64,000 bases of DNA from Frigoribacterium sp. VKM Ac-2836 (GTDB lineage: Bacteria; Actinomycetota; Actinomycetes; Actinomycetales; Microbacteriaceae), in contig NZ_JABRPK010000001.1 in the NCBI RefSeq assembly GCF_013248995.1, forward strand, positions 558,001-622,000. The letters run 5' to 3'. The notes under the pieces are model-generated. The model ran no database searches, was not told where the DNA came from, and saw only the letters and a program-made list of their open reading frames with translations. The stretch's first letter is position 1, and each line of letters starts with the position of its first letter. A program made the position numbers and the translations under genes. This document shows positions 37,293 through 46,242 of the stretch, one piece after another.

Positions 37293-37595
37293 CCGCGTGG
37301 CCTTCCCGTGGGCGTCAGGGCGGGTCCATCCTGCCAGTCGGCTGACCGAGGGGGCCGTCGGGCGGGCGGTCCGGCGCCACCGGACACGTCGCGCGACGCC
37401 GAGGAGGCGCGGTGCCGAACACGAGGACGCGCAATTCGTGCAGATGGCCTTTCGTCTGCAACAATGGGAGGTCGAGTCTTCTGTCGTCCGACCCTCTAAT
37501 CAGACGACGTTCGACTCCCATCAGAGCTTTCGAGCCGAGTGTGCCCCCACGCTCACGGCTGGCAACTCGCCCACATCACATCACACAGGAGAATT

Positions 37596-38012
37596 GTGGC
37601 TGTCAAGATCCGTCTCAAGCGCATGGGCAAGATCCGCGCCCCCTACTACCGCATCGTCGTCGCCGACTCGCGCACCAAGCGTGACGGTCGCGTCATCGAA
37701 GAGATCGGCAAGTACCACCCGACCGAGGAGCCCTCGTTCATCGAGGTCGAGTCCGAGCGTGCTCAGTACTGGCTCAGCGTCGGCGCCCAGCCGACCGAGC
37801 AGGTCGCCGCGCTGCTGAAGCTCACGGGCGACTGGGGCAAGTTCAAGGGCGACGCCGACGCCGTCAGCACCGTCAAGACCAAGGCCCCCAAAGAGGCCTT
37901 CGTCGCCGACGAGAAGAAGAAGCCGGTCCTCGTGCCCAAGACCGAGAAGCCCGCGGTCAAGGCCGAGGCTCCCGCCGAGTCCAGCGACGACGCCGAGACC
38001 ACCGAGGCGTAG
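37596..38012 (+). CDS. rpsP: 30S ribosomal protein S16
   Basis: The 138-residue protein begins [20 protein letters not shown] as S16 does, then carries an actinobacterial Lys/Glu/Ala-rich tail. The GTG at 37596 is chosen because AGGAGA lies 5 bp upstream. A leader of about 130 nt from a possible promoter near 37460 could regulate it. It heads rpsP-khpA-rimM-trmD. Confidence 0.97.
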   Translation: MAVKIRLKRMGKIRAPYYRIVVADSRTKRDGRVIEEIGKYHPTEEPSFIEVESERAQYWLSVGAQPTEQVAALLKLTGDWGKFKGDADAVSTVKTKAPKEAFVADEKKKPVLVPKTEKPAVKAEAPAESSDDAETTEA

Positions 38013-38015
38013 TCG

Positions 38016-38252
38016 GTGCTCGCACCTGCACTCGAACACCTCGTCCGGGGGATCGTCGATCACCCGGACGAGGTGCAGGTCGTGGAGAAGAACTCCCCGC
38101 GGGGTGACGTCCTCGAGGTGCACGTCCATGCTGACGACCTCGGTCGCGTCATCGGTCGTGCCGGTCGCACCGCCAAGGCTCTTCGCATCCTGATCACGGC
38201 ATTGGCCGACGGCAAGCGTGTCCGGGTCGACGTCGTCGACGGCGATCTCTAG
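38016..38252 (+). CDS. khpA: KH-domain RNA-binding protein KhpA
   Basis: The 78-residue protein has the KH signature GRVIGRAGRTAKALR (GxxG loop). KhpA (YlqC) binds RNA and in some Gram-positives affects cell size and division. It sits in its usual place between rpsP and rimM, starting 3 bp after rpsP with GTG. Confidence 0.95.
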   Translation: MLAPALEHLVRGIVDHPDEVQVVEKNSPRGDVLEVHVHADDLGRVIGRAGRTAKALRILITALADGKRVRVDVVDGDL

Positions 38253-38256
38253 AACC

Positions 38257-38901
38257 GTGCCGTCCGATCGCAAGACCGAACTCCGGGTGGGGCGCCTGAC
38301 CAAGGCTCACGGCCTCAAGGGCGCCCTCAAGCTCGAACTCTTCACCGACACCCCCGAGCAGCGTTTCGTGCCGGGTGCCGTGTTCCGCCTCCAGGTTCCC
38401 GCCGAGAGCGCTTGGCACGAGAAGACCCTGACCCTCACCGAGTTGCGCTGGTACAACAGCCACCCGGTGGGCTTCTTCGAGGGGGTCGACGACCGCACGG
38501 CCGCCGAGTCCCTCGTCAAGGCGATCCTCTGGGTCGATCAAGACATCGATGAACTGCCGCACGAAGACGACGCCTGGTACGACCACCAGCTGGTCGGCCT
38601 CCGCGTCGAGCGTGACGGCGTCGTGGTGGGAACCGTGGCCCGGGTCGACCACCTGCCGGCCCAAGACCTGCTCGCGGTCGACACCGCCTCGGGCGAAGTG
38701 CTCGTCCCGTTCGTCTCGGCCCTCGTGCCGAAGGTCGACGTCGAAGCCGGCGTGGTCGTCGTGACCCCGCCCCAGGGCCTCTTCGAGGAGCTGGCCGACG
38801 ACTCCGACGACGAGGACGAGACGGCCGTCGTCGACCCAGCCGTCTCCGGCGACGACGAGTCGGCCGCCGACGCCGTGCCCGCCTCCGACGACGAGCGCTG
38901 A
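38257..38901 (+). CDS. rimM: 16S rRNA processing protein RimM
   Basis: The 214-residue protein has the RimM N-terminal motif RVGRLTKAHGLKGALKLE and a PRC-barrel with DDAWYDHQLVGL. It helps mature the head of the 30S subunit and binds S19. The last 40 residues are strongly acidic (DDSDDEDE), an actinobacterial addition. GTG start 4 bp after khpA. Confidence 0.95.
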   Translation: MPSDRKTELRVGRLTKAHGLKGALKLELFTDTPEQRFVPGAVFRLQVPAESAWHEKTLTLTELRWYNSHPVGFFEGVDDRTAAESLVKAILWVDQDIDELPHEDDAWYDHQLVGLRVERDGVVVGTVARVDHLPAQDLLAVDTASGEVLVPFVSALVPKVDVEAGVVVVTPPQGLFEELADDSDDEDETAVVDPAVSGDDESAADAVPASDDER

Positions 38902-38904
38902 CCC

Positions 38905-39597
38905 GTGCGCATCGACATCGTGTCGATCTTTCCCGAGTTCTTCGGGGTGCTCGACATCTCGTTGCTGGGCAAGGCCCGTCAGCAGAAACTGCTCGACGTC
39001 GAGGTGCACGACCTCCGTGACTTCACGCACGACAGGCACCGCACCGTCGACGACACGCCCTATGGTGGCGGCGCCGGAATGGTGATGCGCCCCGAGCCCT
39101 GGGGCGAGGCGCTCGATCACGTCTTCGGCGAGACGTCCACGCCCGACGACACGATCATGATCGTTCCGTCGCCCGCGGGCACTCCCTTCACTCAGGCCAC
39201 GGCGCGCGAGCTCGCCTTCGCGCCGCACCTGGTCTTCACCTGCGGCCGTTACGAAGGCATCGACCAACGCGTCGTCGAGCACGCCGCCACCCGCGCGACG
39301 GTGCGAGAGATCAGCCTCGGCGACTACGTCCTGAACGGTGGCGAGGTGGCGGTCACGGCGATGATCGAGGCCATCGGGCGGCTCGTCCCCGGTGTCGTCG
39401 GAAATCCCGAGAGCCTCACCGAAGAGAGCCACGAAGACGGCCTGCTCGAGTACCCCAGTTACACGAAGCCGGCGTCCTGGCGGGGCCTCGACGTGCCTCC
39501 TGTGCTGTTGAGTGGTAACCACGCGGCCATCGCGACGTGGCGACGGGAACAGCAACTCGAACGCACCCGCCGGGTGCGGCCCGACCTGCTCGACTGA
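38905..39597 (+). CDS. trmD: tRNA (guanine(37)-N1)-methyltransferase
   Basis: The 230-residue enzyme methylates G37 of tRNAs and prevents frameshifting. The trefoil-knot motifs are complete: [24 protein letters not shown] and [15 protein letters not shown] start 3 bp after rimM. It is convergent with map. Confidence 0.97.
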   Translation: MRIDIVSIFPEFFGVLDISLLGKARQQKLLDVEVHDLRDFTHDRHRTVDDTPYGGGAGMVMRPEPWGEALDHVFGETSTPDDTIMIVPSPAGTPFTQATARELAFAPHLVFTCGRYEGIDQRVVEHAATRATVREISLGDYVLNGGEVAVTAMIEAIGRLVPGVVGNPESLTEESHEDGLLEYPSYTKPASWRGLDVPPVLLSGNHAAIATWRREQQLERTRRVRPDLLD

Positions 39598-39630
39598 CCC
39601 GTCACGGCTCGTCGATCTACCCGGCGTGTG

Positions 39631-40416
39631 TCACGGGCCCGCCACGGGGTGTCGGGCGGTCAGCACGAGCGGCCCGTCCTCGGTGACGGCGACGGTGTGT
39701 TCGACATGGGCGGCCCGAGAACCATCGGCGCTCCGCAACGTCCAGCCGTCGACGTCGGTGACGATCCGGTCGGTGCCCCGCATGAGCCACGGTTCGATCG
39801 CGACCACGAGTCCCGGCCGCACCGGCCAGCCCTCGCCCGCTCGGCCGTCGTTGGGCACGTGCGGGTCGCCGTGCATCGTCCGTCCGACTCCGTGGCCGCC
39901 GAACTGCAGGTTGACCCCGTAGCCCGCGGCCCGGGCGACCCGCCCGATCGCCGCCGAGACGTCGCCGAGCGTGGCACCCGGCCGCAACTCCTCGATCCCG
40001 GCGTCGAGCGCTCGCTCGCACGTGTCGATGAGGTGGAGGTCGTCGGGCGAGGCGTCCCCGCCGACGACGAACGACACCGCCGAGTCGGCGACCCAACCGT
40101 CGACCGAAGCCGCGAAGTCGAGGCTGAGCAGGTCCCCGTCATGCAGGCGGTAGCGGTGGGGGAGGCCGTGCAGGGCCGCGTCGTTGACCGACGTGCAGAT
40201 CACCTTGCCGAACGGACTCGCGCCGAATGCGGGGTGGTAGTCGACGTAGCAACTCTCGGCGCCGGCCTCGCGGATCATGCGGTGGGCGAGCGCGTCGAGG
40301 TCGAGCAGGTCGACCCCGGGTCGAGCGGCCGCTCGTGTCGCGTCGAGCACGCGCGCGACGAAGTCTCCGGCCGGACGCATCCTCTCGATCTCGTCCGGTG
40401 TGCGCAGTTCGACCAT
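39631..40416 (-). CDS. map: Type I methionine aminopeptidase
   Basis: The 261-residue enzyme removes the initiator methionine. Metal ligands sit in LSLDFAASVDGWVADSA, GHGVGRTMHGDPHV, AIEPW and AHVEHTVAV. The start MVELRTPDEIERM is favoured over an ATG five codons upstream because it matches the family. It is separated from the secY/infA cluster where map is often found, so this may be a second copy; another map elsewhere cannot be excluded. Confidence 0.93.
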   Translation of the reverse strand: MVELRTPDEIERMRPAGDFVARVLDATRAAARPGVDLLDLDALAHRMIREAGAESCYVDYHPAFGASPFGKVICTSVNDAALHGLPHRYRLHDGDLLSLDFAASVDGWVADSAVSFVVGGDASPDDLHLIDTCERALDAGIEELRPGATLGDVSAAIGRVARAAGYGVNLQFGGHGVGRTMHGDPHVPNDGRAGEGWPVRPGLVVAIEPWLMRGTDRIVTDVDGWTLRSADGSRAAHVEHTVAVTEDGPLVLTARHPVAGP

Positions 40417-40441
40417 GCAGCCATTCTTCACGATCGTTTCG

Positions 40442-40447
40442 TAGCCT
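40442..40447 (+). promoter_or_regulatory. -10 box of the small membrane protein gene (TAGCCT)
   Basis: TAGCCT ends 7 bp before the ATG at 40455. The divergent map gene starts at 40416, so the two promoters share this 38 bp gap. Confidence 0.5.
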
Positions 40448-40454
40448 CGATCGC

Positions 40455-41024
40455 ATGACGATGCGCCGGGTCTTCTACCGCCTCCTGTGGGTGGCCGTGT
40501 TCGTGCTCCCGCTCTGGGTGCTGCTCGGCCGGGCCTTCTTCGGAGTTCCCCTGGGGCTGCAGTTCGTGGGCCAGCTCCTGCTCGTGCCCCTGCTCTTCGT
40601 GGGGCAGGCCGTGGCCACGGGCGTGGTCGTGGGCCGCCGCAGCGTTCGGCAGGCGAGGGCCGTGTCGTGGGCGGACGCCGGTCTGCTCGCCCTCTCGTGG
40701 CTGGGGCAACTCGGTCTCGGGTTCTTCATCGTCGACAGCTCGGCCGAGTCCGCCTCGGCGTCGGCTTTCACGCGGGTCGCCGGTGGGGCGTCGTCCCTCG
40801 ACCTCTCCACCGCCCTGTTCGCCCTCTGCGCGGTCGTGACCATCGCCGCGGGCGTCGGCCTCTTCGCCTGTGCCCTCTGGCAGTTCGCGAAGGAGGCTCG
40901 GGCCCGGATGGCCACGTCGCTGTCCGATCTCGAGCGGGCCGCGTCGGGTGCCGCCACCGCCGCGGCGCGTCGGCCCGGCTACGGGGACGACGGACCCGTC
41001 ATCACGATCACGCCGCGAAGCTGA
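40455..41024 (+). CDS. Small membrane protein with four predicted helices
   Basis: The 189-residue protein has hydrophobic stretches at about residues 9-30, 35-55, 70-90 and 112-138. No family is recognised. It ends with a charged cytoplasmic tail. The frame is open upstream, but the ATG at 40455 starts a normal membrane protein and fits the TAGCCT box. Function unknown. Confidence 0.7.
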   Translation: MTMRRVFYRLLWVAVFVLPLWVLLGRAFFGVPLGLQFVGQLLLVPLLFVGQAVATGVVVGRRSVRQARAVSWADAGLLALSWLGQLGLGFFIVDSSAESASASAFTRVAGGASSLDLSTALFALCAVVTIAAGVGLFACALWQFAKEARARMATSLSDLERAASGAATAAARRPGYGDDGPVITITPRS

Positions 41025-41184
41025 CACAGGTGCCCGCGCTGTGGCACACTTGACACTTGTGCCTGCGCACGACTCTGCCACAGGGGAGTCTGCCGATCCA
41101 GTGCACACCTTCTTCATCATGACGGGCGCGTGACGCGCCCCAGACACGCAGTCGACCTGTGGCGGTTGCAGAGAGCGAACGACA
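41025..41184 (+). promoter_or_regulatory. rplS leader with hairpin and tiny upstream ORF
   Basis: The 160 bp gap contains TTGACA at 41052-41057, a four-codon ORF (MTGA) at 41119-41133 and a hairpin GGGCGCG-TGA-CGCGCCC at 41124-41140 whose loop is that ORF's stop codon. It may be a regulated leader for L19, but no known r-protein leader motif was recognised. Confidence 0.4.
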
Positions 41185-41532
41185 ATGCACATCCTCGACG
41201 CGGTTGACTCCGCCAACCTCCGTACGGACGTCCCCGACTTCCGCGCCGGCGACACCGTCAAGGTGCACGTCAACATCATCGAAGGCACGCGCTCGCGCGT
41301 CCAGGTCTTCCAGGGCGTCGTCATCGGCAAGCAGAACGAGGGCATCCGCGAGACCTTCACGGTCCGCAAGGTGAGCTTCCAGGTCGGCGTCGAGCGCACG
41401 TTCCCCGTGCACTCCCCGGTCATCGACCACATCGAGGTCGTCAGCCGCGGCGCCGTGCGTCGCGCCAAGCTCTACTACCTGCGCGAACTGCGCGGCAAGA
41501 AGGCCAAGATCAAGGAGAAGCGCGACAACTAG
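41185..41532 (+). CDS. rplS: 50S ribosomal protein L19
   Basis: The 115-residue protein has the L19 features [19 protein letters not shown] and [13 protein letters not shown] and ends in a basic tail. Length and sequence are standard. It is followed by a 13 bp stem hairpin before lepB. Confidence 0.97.
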   Translation: MHILDAVDSANLRTDVPDFRAGDTVKVHVNIIEGTRSRVQVFQGVVIGKQNEGIRETFTVRKVSFQVGVERTFPVHSPVIDHIEVVSRGAVRRAKLYYLRELRGKKAKIKEKRDN

Positions 41533-41555
41533 TCACGCCCTCACGCGACATCCTC

Positions 41556-41590
41556 CGAGCTCCCCGCCGTCTAAGATGGCGGGGAGCTCG
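41556..41590. terminator. 13 bp stem hairpin between rplS and lepB
   Basis: CGAGCTCCCCGCC (41556-41568) and its exact complement (41578-41590) enclose a 9-base loop. The loop and stem edge contain TAAGAT (41572-41577), a good -10 box for lepB. The element may therefore terminate rplS and start lepB. Confidence 0.55.
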
Positions 41591-41599
41591 GGTGGTTAA

Positions 41600-42349
41600 A
41601 TGACGAATGACACAGTGAGGCGCGCCGTGCGTCCTCGACGCGACGACGGCACGAAGCGCGGCATCGGCACGTTCGTGCGCGACGTCCTCGTCATCTTCCT
41701 GGCGGCGCTCCTCATCTCGTTCCTCATCAAGACGTTCTTGATCCGGTCGTTCTACATCCCGTCGGGCTCGATGGAGCAGACGCTCCAGATCAACGACCGC
41801 ATCATCGTCAACGAGCTCGTGCCCGATCTCGTCGACGTCAAGCGAGGCGACGTGGTCGTGTTCACCGATCCCGGGGGGTGGCTCGACGGCACCGCTCCGA
41901 TCGACACCACGACCGGCAACCCGGTGTCCGACGGCATCTCGTGGTTCCTCACGCAGGTCGGACTCGGCGCTCAAGACAGCAACGACCACCTGATCAAGCG
42001 GGTCATCGGCCTTCCCGGCGACACGGTCGAGTGCTGCAACGACTTCGGTCAGATGTCGGTCAACGGCGTCCCGCTCGACGAGCCCTACGTCAACTTCCCT
42101 CCGGGTGAGACCCGTGCCTCTGCCATCGACTTCTCGGTCACCGTGCCGGCCGACTCGTTGTGGGTGATGGGCGACAACCGGTACAACTCGAAAGACAGCC
42201 GCTACAACGGTGCGACGCCGAGCAAGGGCTTCGTACCCCTGAGCGACGTCGTGGGGCGCGCTTTCGTCATCAGCTGGCCCACCGACCGCTGGACGTGGCT
42301 CGGTGACTACCCCGACGTCTTCCGCGGCACCGAGCGAGAAGGCGAATGA
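41600..42349 (+). CDS. lepB: Signal peptidase I
   Basis: The 249-residue membrane protease cleaves signal peptides. It has one N-terminal membrane helix (about residues 23-45), the catalytic serine in PSGSMEQTL (near S56), the catalytic lysine in LIKRVIGLPGD and the MGDNRYNSKDSR box. rnhB overlaps by 4 bp. Confidence 0.95.
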   Translation: MTNDTVRRAVRPRRDDGTKRGIGTFVRDVLVIFLAALLISFLIKTFLIRSFYIPSGSMEQTLQINDRIIVNELVPDLVDVKRGDVVVFTDPGGWLDGTAPIDTTTGNPVSDGISWFLTQVGLGAQDSNDHLIKRVIGLPGDTVECCNDFGQMSVNGVPLDEPYVNFPPGETRASAIDFSVTVPADSLWVMGDNRYNSKDSRYNGATPSKGFVPLSDVVGRAFVISWPTDRWTWLGDYPDVFRGTEREGE

Positions 42350-42984
42350 GCCCCGCTGTCGACCCGACCCTCCAGTTCGAACGTGAGTTGCACGCCGCCG
42401 GGGCGACCTGGGTGATCGGTTGCGACGAGGTCGGCCGGGGTGCCATCGCGGGGCCCGTCGCCGTCGGACTCGGTGCGGTCCGTGTCGGGTGTCTCGAGAT
42501 CCCCACCGGCCTGCGGGACTCGAAGCTCCTGTCCGAGAAACGCCGCGAGGCGTTGTACCCGGTGGCCACCTCCTGGGTGTCACACCACGCGGTCGGCTTC
42601 GCCGAGGCGCACGAGGTCGACCAGCTGGGCATCGTGGCCGCGCTCGGTCTCGCGGGCAAGCGAGCCCTCACCGCACTGCACCATGCCGGCGTCGGCATCC
42701 TGCAGTCGGTCGTCGTGCTCGACGGCAACCACGACTACCTCTCGCCCCAGCTCGCGACGCCGCCCCGCATCACGACCCGGGTGAAGGCCGACCGTGACTG
42801 CGCCTCGGTCGCAGCGGCGTCGGTCATCGCCAAGGTCGAGCGCGACCGGCTGATGATCGAGGCCGACGGCGTGCACCCCGGTTACGGCTGGGCGGGCAAC
42901 AAGGGCTACGGCTCGTCGGCGCACTACGGGGCCCTGTCCGAGTTGGGGCCGTCTCCGCTGCATCGACTCACCTGGTTGCACTGA
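42346..42984 (+). CDS. rnhB: Ribonuclease HII
   Basis: The 212-residue enzyme removes RNA from RNA-DNA hybrids and single ribonucleotides. The catalytic acids are in CDEVGRGAIAGP, VVVLDGNHDY and VKADRDCASVAAASVIAK. It starts in ATGA with the lepB stop. Confidence 0.96.
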   Translation: MSPAVDPTLQFERELHAAGATWVIGCDEVGRGAIAGPVAVGLGAVRVGCLEIPTGLRDSKLLSEKRREALYPVATSWVSHHAVGFAEAHEVDQLGIVAALGLAGKRALTALHHAGVGILQSVVVLDGNHDYLSPQLATPPRITTRVKADRDCASVAAASVIAKVERDRLMIEADGVHPGYGWAGNKGYGSSAHYGALSELGPSPLHRLTWLH

Positions 42985-43042
42985 CTTCCGGGCTCACGCC
43001 GGCGTCGGACCGCCCTCGGCGTCCGCCGCCCCGGGGGCCGCG

Positions 43043-43048
43043 TAAGCT
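43043..43048 (+). promoter_or_regulatory. -10 box of the DUF2469 gene (TAAGCT), leaderless spacing
   Basis: TAAGCT ends 8 bp before the ATG at 43057; no Shine-Dalgarno sequence is present. Confidence 0.5.
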
Positions 43049-43056
43049 CGACTCCG

Positions 43057-43380
43057 ATGGACGAGGACGATTTCGAAGACTACGACCGCGAGGTCGAGCT
43101 GGCGTTGTACCGCGAGTACCGCGACGTGGTGTCGCAGTTCCGCTACGTGGTCGAGACCGAGCGGCGTTTCTACCTGGCCAACGAGGTCGATCTCGTCCGA
43201 CGTGACACCGAGCACGACTTCTACTTCGAACTCTCGATGACCGACGTCTGGGTCTGGGACGTCTACCGTTCCGATCGCTTCGTCAAGTCCGTCCGGGTGC
43301 TCACCTTCAAAGACGTGAACGTCGAAGAACTCACCACTCGCGACCTCGAGCTGCCGAAAGAACTCGCGCTCGACGAGTGA
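43057..43380 (+). CDS. DUF2469 family protein
   Basis: The 107-residue acidic protein begins MDEDDFEDYDREVELALYRE, the typical start of DUF2469, a family I know only from actinobacteria and always near rnhB. Function is unknown. It is followed by 147 bp without a gene. Confidence 0.92.
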   Translation: MDEDDFEDYDREVELALYREYRDVVSQFRYVVETERRFYLANEVDLVRRDTEHDFYFELSMTDVWVWDVYRSDRFVKSVRVLTFKDVNVEELTTRDLELPKELALDE

Positions 43381-43506
43381 TCCCGATCGTGTCGCGCCCC
43401 AGCGTGACGCGGTTCGTCTCGACACGGCTCGTCCCCAGCCGTCGCCGGGATCACGCTGTCCCCGGCTGTTCTCCGGTCCCGCGTTCGAGAGCCAGAACTC
43501 CGCCAG

Positions 43507-43521
43507 CCTCCTGGCAGGAGG
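43507..43521 (+). promoter_or_regulatory. Hairpin covering the Shine-Dalgarno sequence of yraN
   Basis: CCTCC-TGGCA-GGAGG folds so that the GGAGG ribosome site at 43517-43521, 6 bp before the ATG, is in the stem. The rest of 43381-43506 shows no gene. Confidence 0.4.
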
Positions 43522-43527
43522 TCAGAC

Positions 43528-43893
43528 ATGGCGAAGAAGGACGAATTGGGCCGGCACGGCGAAGACGTCGCCGCGGAGTACGTCGAGGCGCAGGGCATGC
43601 GGGTGGTCGAGCGCAACTGGCGATGTCGCGAGGGCGAGATCGACGTGGTCGCCCTCGACGGGGACGAACTCGTCGTCGTCGAGGTCAAGACACGGTCGGG
43701 TACCGGGTACGGCCACGCGCTCGAGGCGGTGACGCCGGCCAAGTTGGCCCGCCTCCGACGGCTGGCGGGGGCCTGGTGCCAGGCGCACCCCTCCCTCACG
43801 CCCCGGGGGTTGCGCATCGACGTCGTGGGCATCACGGTCGAGCGCTGCGCGGGGCACGAACGCATCGACCACGTCCGCGGGGCCGGCGCATGA
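43528..43893 (+). CDS. yraN: YraN family endonuclease-like protein
   Basis: The 121-residue protein has the nuclease-fold core GEIDVVALDGDELVVVEVKTRSGTGYG (D, then ExK), as in UPF0102/YraN. The biological role is unknown, although the gene often travels with comM and dprA as here. It overlaps comM by 4 bp. Confidence 0.92.
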   Translation: MAKKDELGRHGEDVAAEYVEAQGMRVVERNWRCREGEIDVVALDGDELVVVEVKTRSGTGYGHALEAVTPAKLARLRRLAGAWCQAHPSLTPRGLRIDVVGITVERCAGHERIDHVRGAGA

Positions 43894-45419
43894 GCGTCGC
43901 GCGGACGAGGGCGGTCGCCCTGTTGGGCGTCGACGGTGCTCTCGTCGAGATCGAGGCCGACATGGGTGCCGGGCTGCCGGCGTTCGTGATCATCGGTCTG
44001 CCCGACACGTCGCTGGGTGAGGCCCGCGACCGGGTCCGGTCCGCTGCGACGAACTCCGGGTGCGCCTTGCCGGCGCGCAAGCTGACCGTCAACCTGTCAC
44101 CGGCCTCGCTGCCCAAGCAGGGGTCGTCGTTCGACCTCGGCATCGCCATCGCGGCCCTGGCCGCCGCCGAACTCGTCCCGGCCGACTCCGTCGAGCGCGT
44201 CGTCCACCTCGGCGAGCTCGGCCTCGACGGTCGACTCAGGCCCGTCGACGGCGTCCTGCCCGCCGTGCTCGGTGCTCGCCGGGCCGGGGCGACCACGGTC
44301 ATGGTGCCGACCGACAACGCCGACGAGGCGGCCCTCGTCCCCGGCATCCGTGTCGTGGCCGTACCGAGCCTCCGCGAGGCCGCCATCTGGCACGGGGCGA
44401 CGCTCGAGCCCGAACCGGTCGAGGCCATCACGAGGTCGCGCTCAGAGTCGGTGGTACCCGCCGAACTCGATCTCGCGGACGTCATCGGCAACGTCGACGC
44501 CGTCGAGGCGCTCGTCGTCGCCGCAGCCGGTGGGCACCACCTCTTCATGGTGGGACCTCCCGGGGCGGGCAAGAGCATGCTGGCGGCCCGACTCCCGGGG
44601 CTGCTTCCCGACCTCGACGCCGACTCGGCCCTCGAGGTCGCGTCGATCCGTTCGTTGGCCGGTGTGGCCGTCACCGGTGACCTCGACCGCAGGCCACCGT
44701 TCGAGGCCCCTCATCACACCTGCAGCGCGGCGGCCCTCGTCGGCGGTGGCAGCGGGGTGATCCGGCCCGGTGCCGCGTCGAGGGCGACCCGGGGCGTGCT
44801 GTTCCTGGACGAGGCCCCCGAGTTCCAGCAGTCGGTGCTCGACTGCCTCCGGCAGCCTCTCGAGTCGGGCGAGACGGTGGTCCATCGGTCCCGGGCCGTG
44901 GCACGTTTCCCGGCGAGGTTCCAACTCGTCGCCGCGGCCAATCCCTGCCCCTGCGGTCACTACGGTTCGCGTGACTCGGAGTGCAGTTGTTCCCCGCACC
45001 AGCGACGTCGGTACCTCGGAAAGCTCTCGGGGCCGCTCGTCGACCGCATCGACCTGCAGTTGCGGGTCGCCCGCATCAGCTCCTCGCAGTTCCGTGCCTC
45101 GTCCGACACGGTCTCGACGACGACACGGCAGGCCCGCGATCGGGTCGACCGCGCACGCAGCCGCGCCGCGCGACGACTCGACGGGACACCCTGGCGGCTC
45201 TCGGGTGAGGTGCCGGGCGCCTGGCTGCGTGATCCGGCGAACCGCCTGGCCGTGGCGGACTCGCAGCCCGTCGACCGGGCCCTCGAAACGGGTTCTCTGA
45301 CGATGCGGGGGTACGACCGCGTGCTGCGCGTCGCCTGGACCCTCGCCGATCTCGACGACGAAGGCGCTCCCGTCCGCCGTCACGTCGTGCGGGCCCTGAG
45401 CATGAGGCAGTCGCGGTGA
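43890..45419 (+). CDS. comM: ComM/YifB family AAA+ ATPase (Mg-chelatase-like)
   Basis: The 509-residue protein has the N-terminal ChlI domain (ALLGVDGALVEIEADMG), Walker A GPPGAGKSMLA, Walker B GVLFLDEAPEF, a zinc-type cluster CPCGHYG...C.C and the C-terminal helical domain. In other bacteria ComM is a helicase that moves branches during natural transformation. It overlaps yraN and dprA by 4 bp each, so the three form one operon. It is intact, unlike dprA. Confidence 0.94.
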   Translation: MSVARTRAVALLGVDGALVEIEADMGAGLPAFVIIGLPDTSLGEARDRVRSAATNSGCALPARKLTVNLSPASLPKQGSSFDLGIAIAALAAAELVPADSVERVVHLGELGLDGRLRPVDGVLPAVLGARRAGATTVMVPTDNADEAALVPGIRVVAVPSLREAAIWHGATLEPEPVEAITRSRSESVVPAELDLADVIGNVDAVEALVVAAAGGHHLFMVGPPGAGKSMLAARLPGLLPDLDADSALEVASIRSLAGVAVTGDLDRRPPFEAPHHTCSAAALVGGGSGVIRPGAASRATRGVLFLDEAPEFQQSVLDCLRQPLESGETVVHRSRAVARFPARFQLVAAANPCPCGHYGSRDSECSCSPHQRRRYLGKLSGPLVDRIDLQLRVARISSSQFRASSDTVSTTTRQARDRVDRARSRAARRLDGTPWRLSGEVPGAWLRDPANRLAVADSQPVDRALETGSLTMRGYDRVLRVAWTLADLDDEGAPVRRHVVRALSMRQSR

Positions 45420-46204
45420 GCGACCTCCTCCGGGCGACCCGTGCCGAGCTGGCCGATCTCGTGCGTCCGGTCCTGCCAGGGGGCGACGACCTCGACGAGG
45501 CACAGGCCGTCCGGGCGTTCGCCCTGGGCGCCTGGACGGGTGTGGTCGAGCCGGGCGACGCGGTCGGTGGGGTCGTCCGGGCACTGCTCGGGCCGACCGT
45601 CGGACTGCGCGTGGTGCTCGAGGCGGCGGCCGTCGGTCGTGACGAACCCCGCCCGGGGCTTCTCGCGAGAGCCCTCGTCGAGGCCGGGGCGACGGGAGAC
45701 GAGGTCGGACGGCTCGATCTCGTGCGAGCACTGAACAGATGGCGGCCCCGTCTCGAGACCGCCGTGGTCCTCCGAGTGTTCCGCACGGCGACGGCGGTGG
45801 GGTCGAGGCTGCTCGTGCCGAGCACGCCGCTCTGGCCCGAGGCGCTCGACGAACTGGGCGACCACGCACCCGTGGCCCTCTGGGCGCGAGGCCCCGCGTC
45901 CGTCCCGGTGCCGGCGTCGAGCATCGCGATCGTGGGTGCTCGAGCGGCCACGGCCTACGGCGAACAGATGTCGGCCGAACTCGCCGGCGGCCTCGCCGAC
46001 CGCGGCCTGGCCGTCGTCTCGGGTGCCGCATACGGCATCGACGGGGCCGCCCATCGGGCGGCCCTGGCCGCGTCGGCTACGACGATGGCGGTGATGGCCG
46101 GGGGAGTCGACCACCTCTACCCGGCCGGACACGACGACCTCCTCCGACGCATCGTCGACACGGGTGTCCTGGTCTCCGAGGCGCCGTGCGGCGGCAAGCC
46201 GTCC

Positions 46205-46235
46205 CGGTGGCGGTTCCTGCATTGCAAACGTAGGG
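46205..46235. other. Probable attL (left prophage-host junction)
   Basis: DprA similarity ends within cggttcctgca (46211-46221). The next bases no longer fit dprA and lead into the integrase promoter. Serine integrases cross over at a 2 bp core inside short, unlike arms, so the exact core cannot be fixed without attR. Confidence 0.7.
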
Positions 46236-46236
46236 T
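46231..46236 (+). promoter_or_regulatory. -10 box of the integrase gene (TAGGGT)
   Basis: TAGGGT ends 6 bp before the GTG at 46243, so the message is probably leaderless. Its -35 region lies at the attL crossover, partly in host DNA. Confidence 0.5.
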
Positions 46237-46242
46237 TTATGC

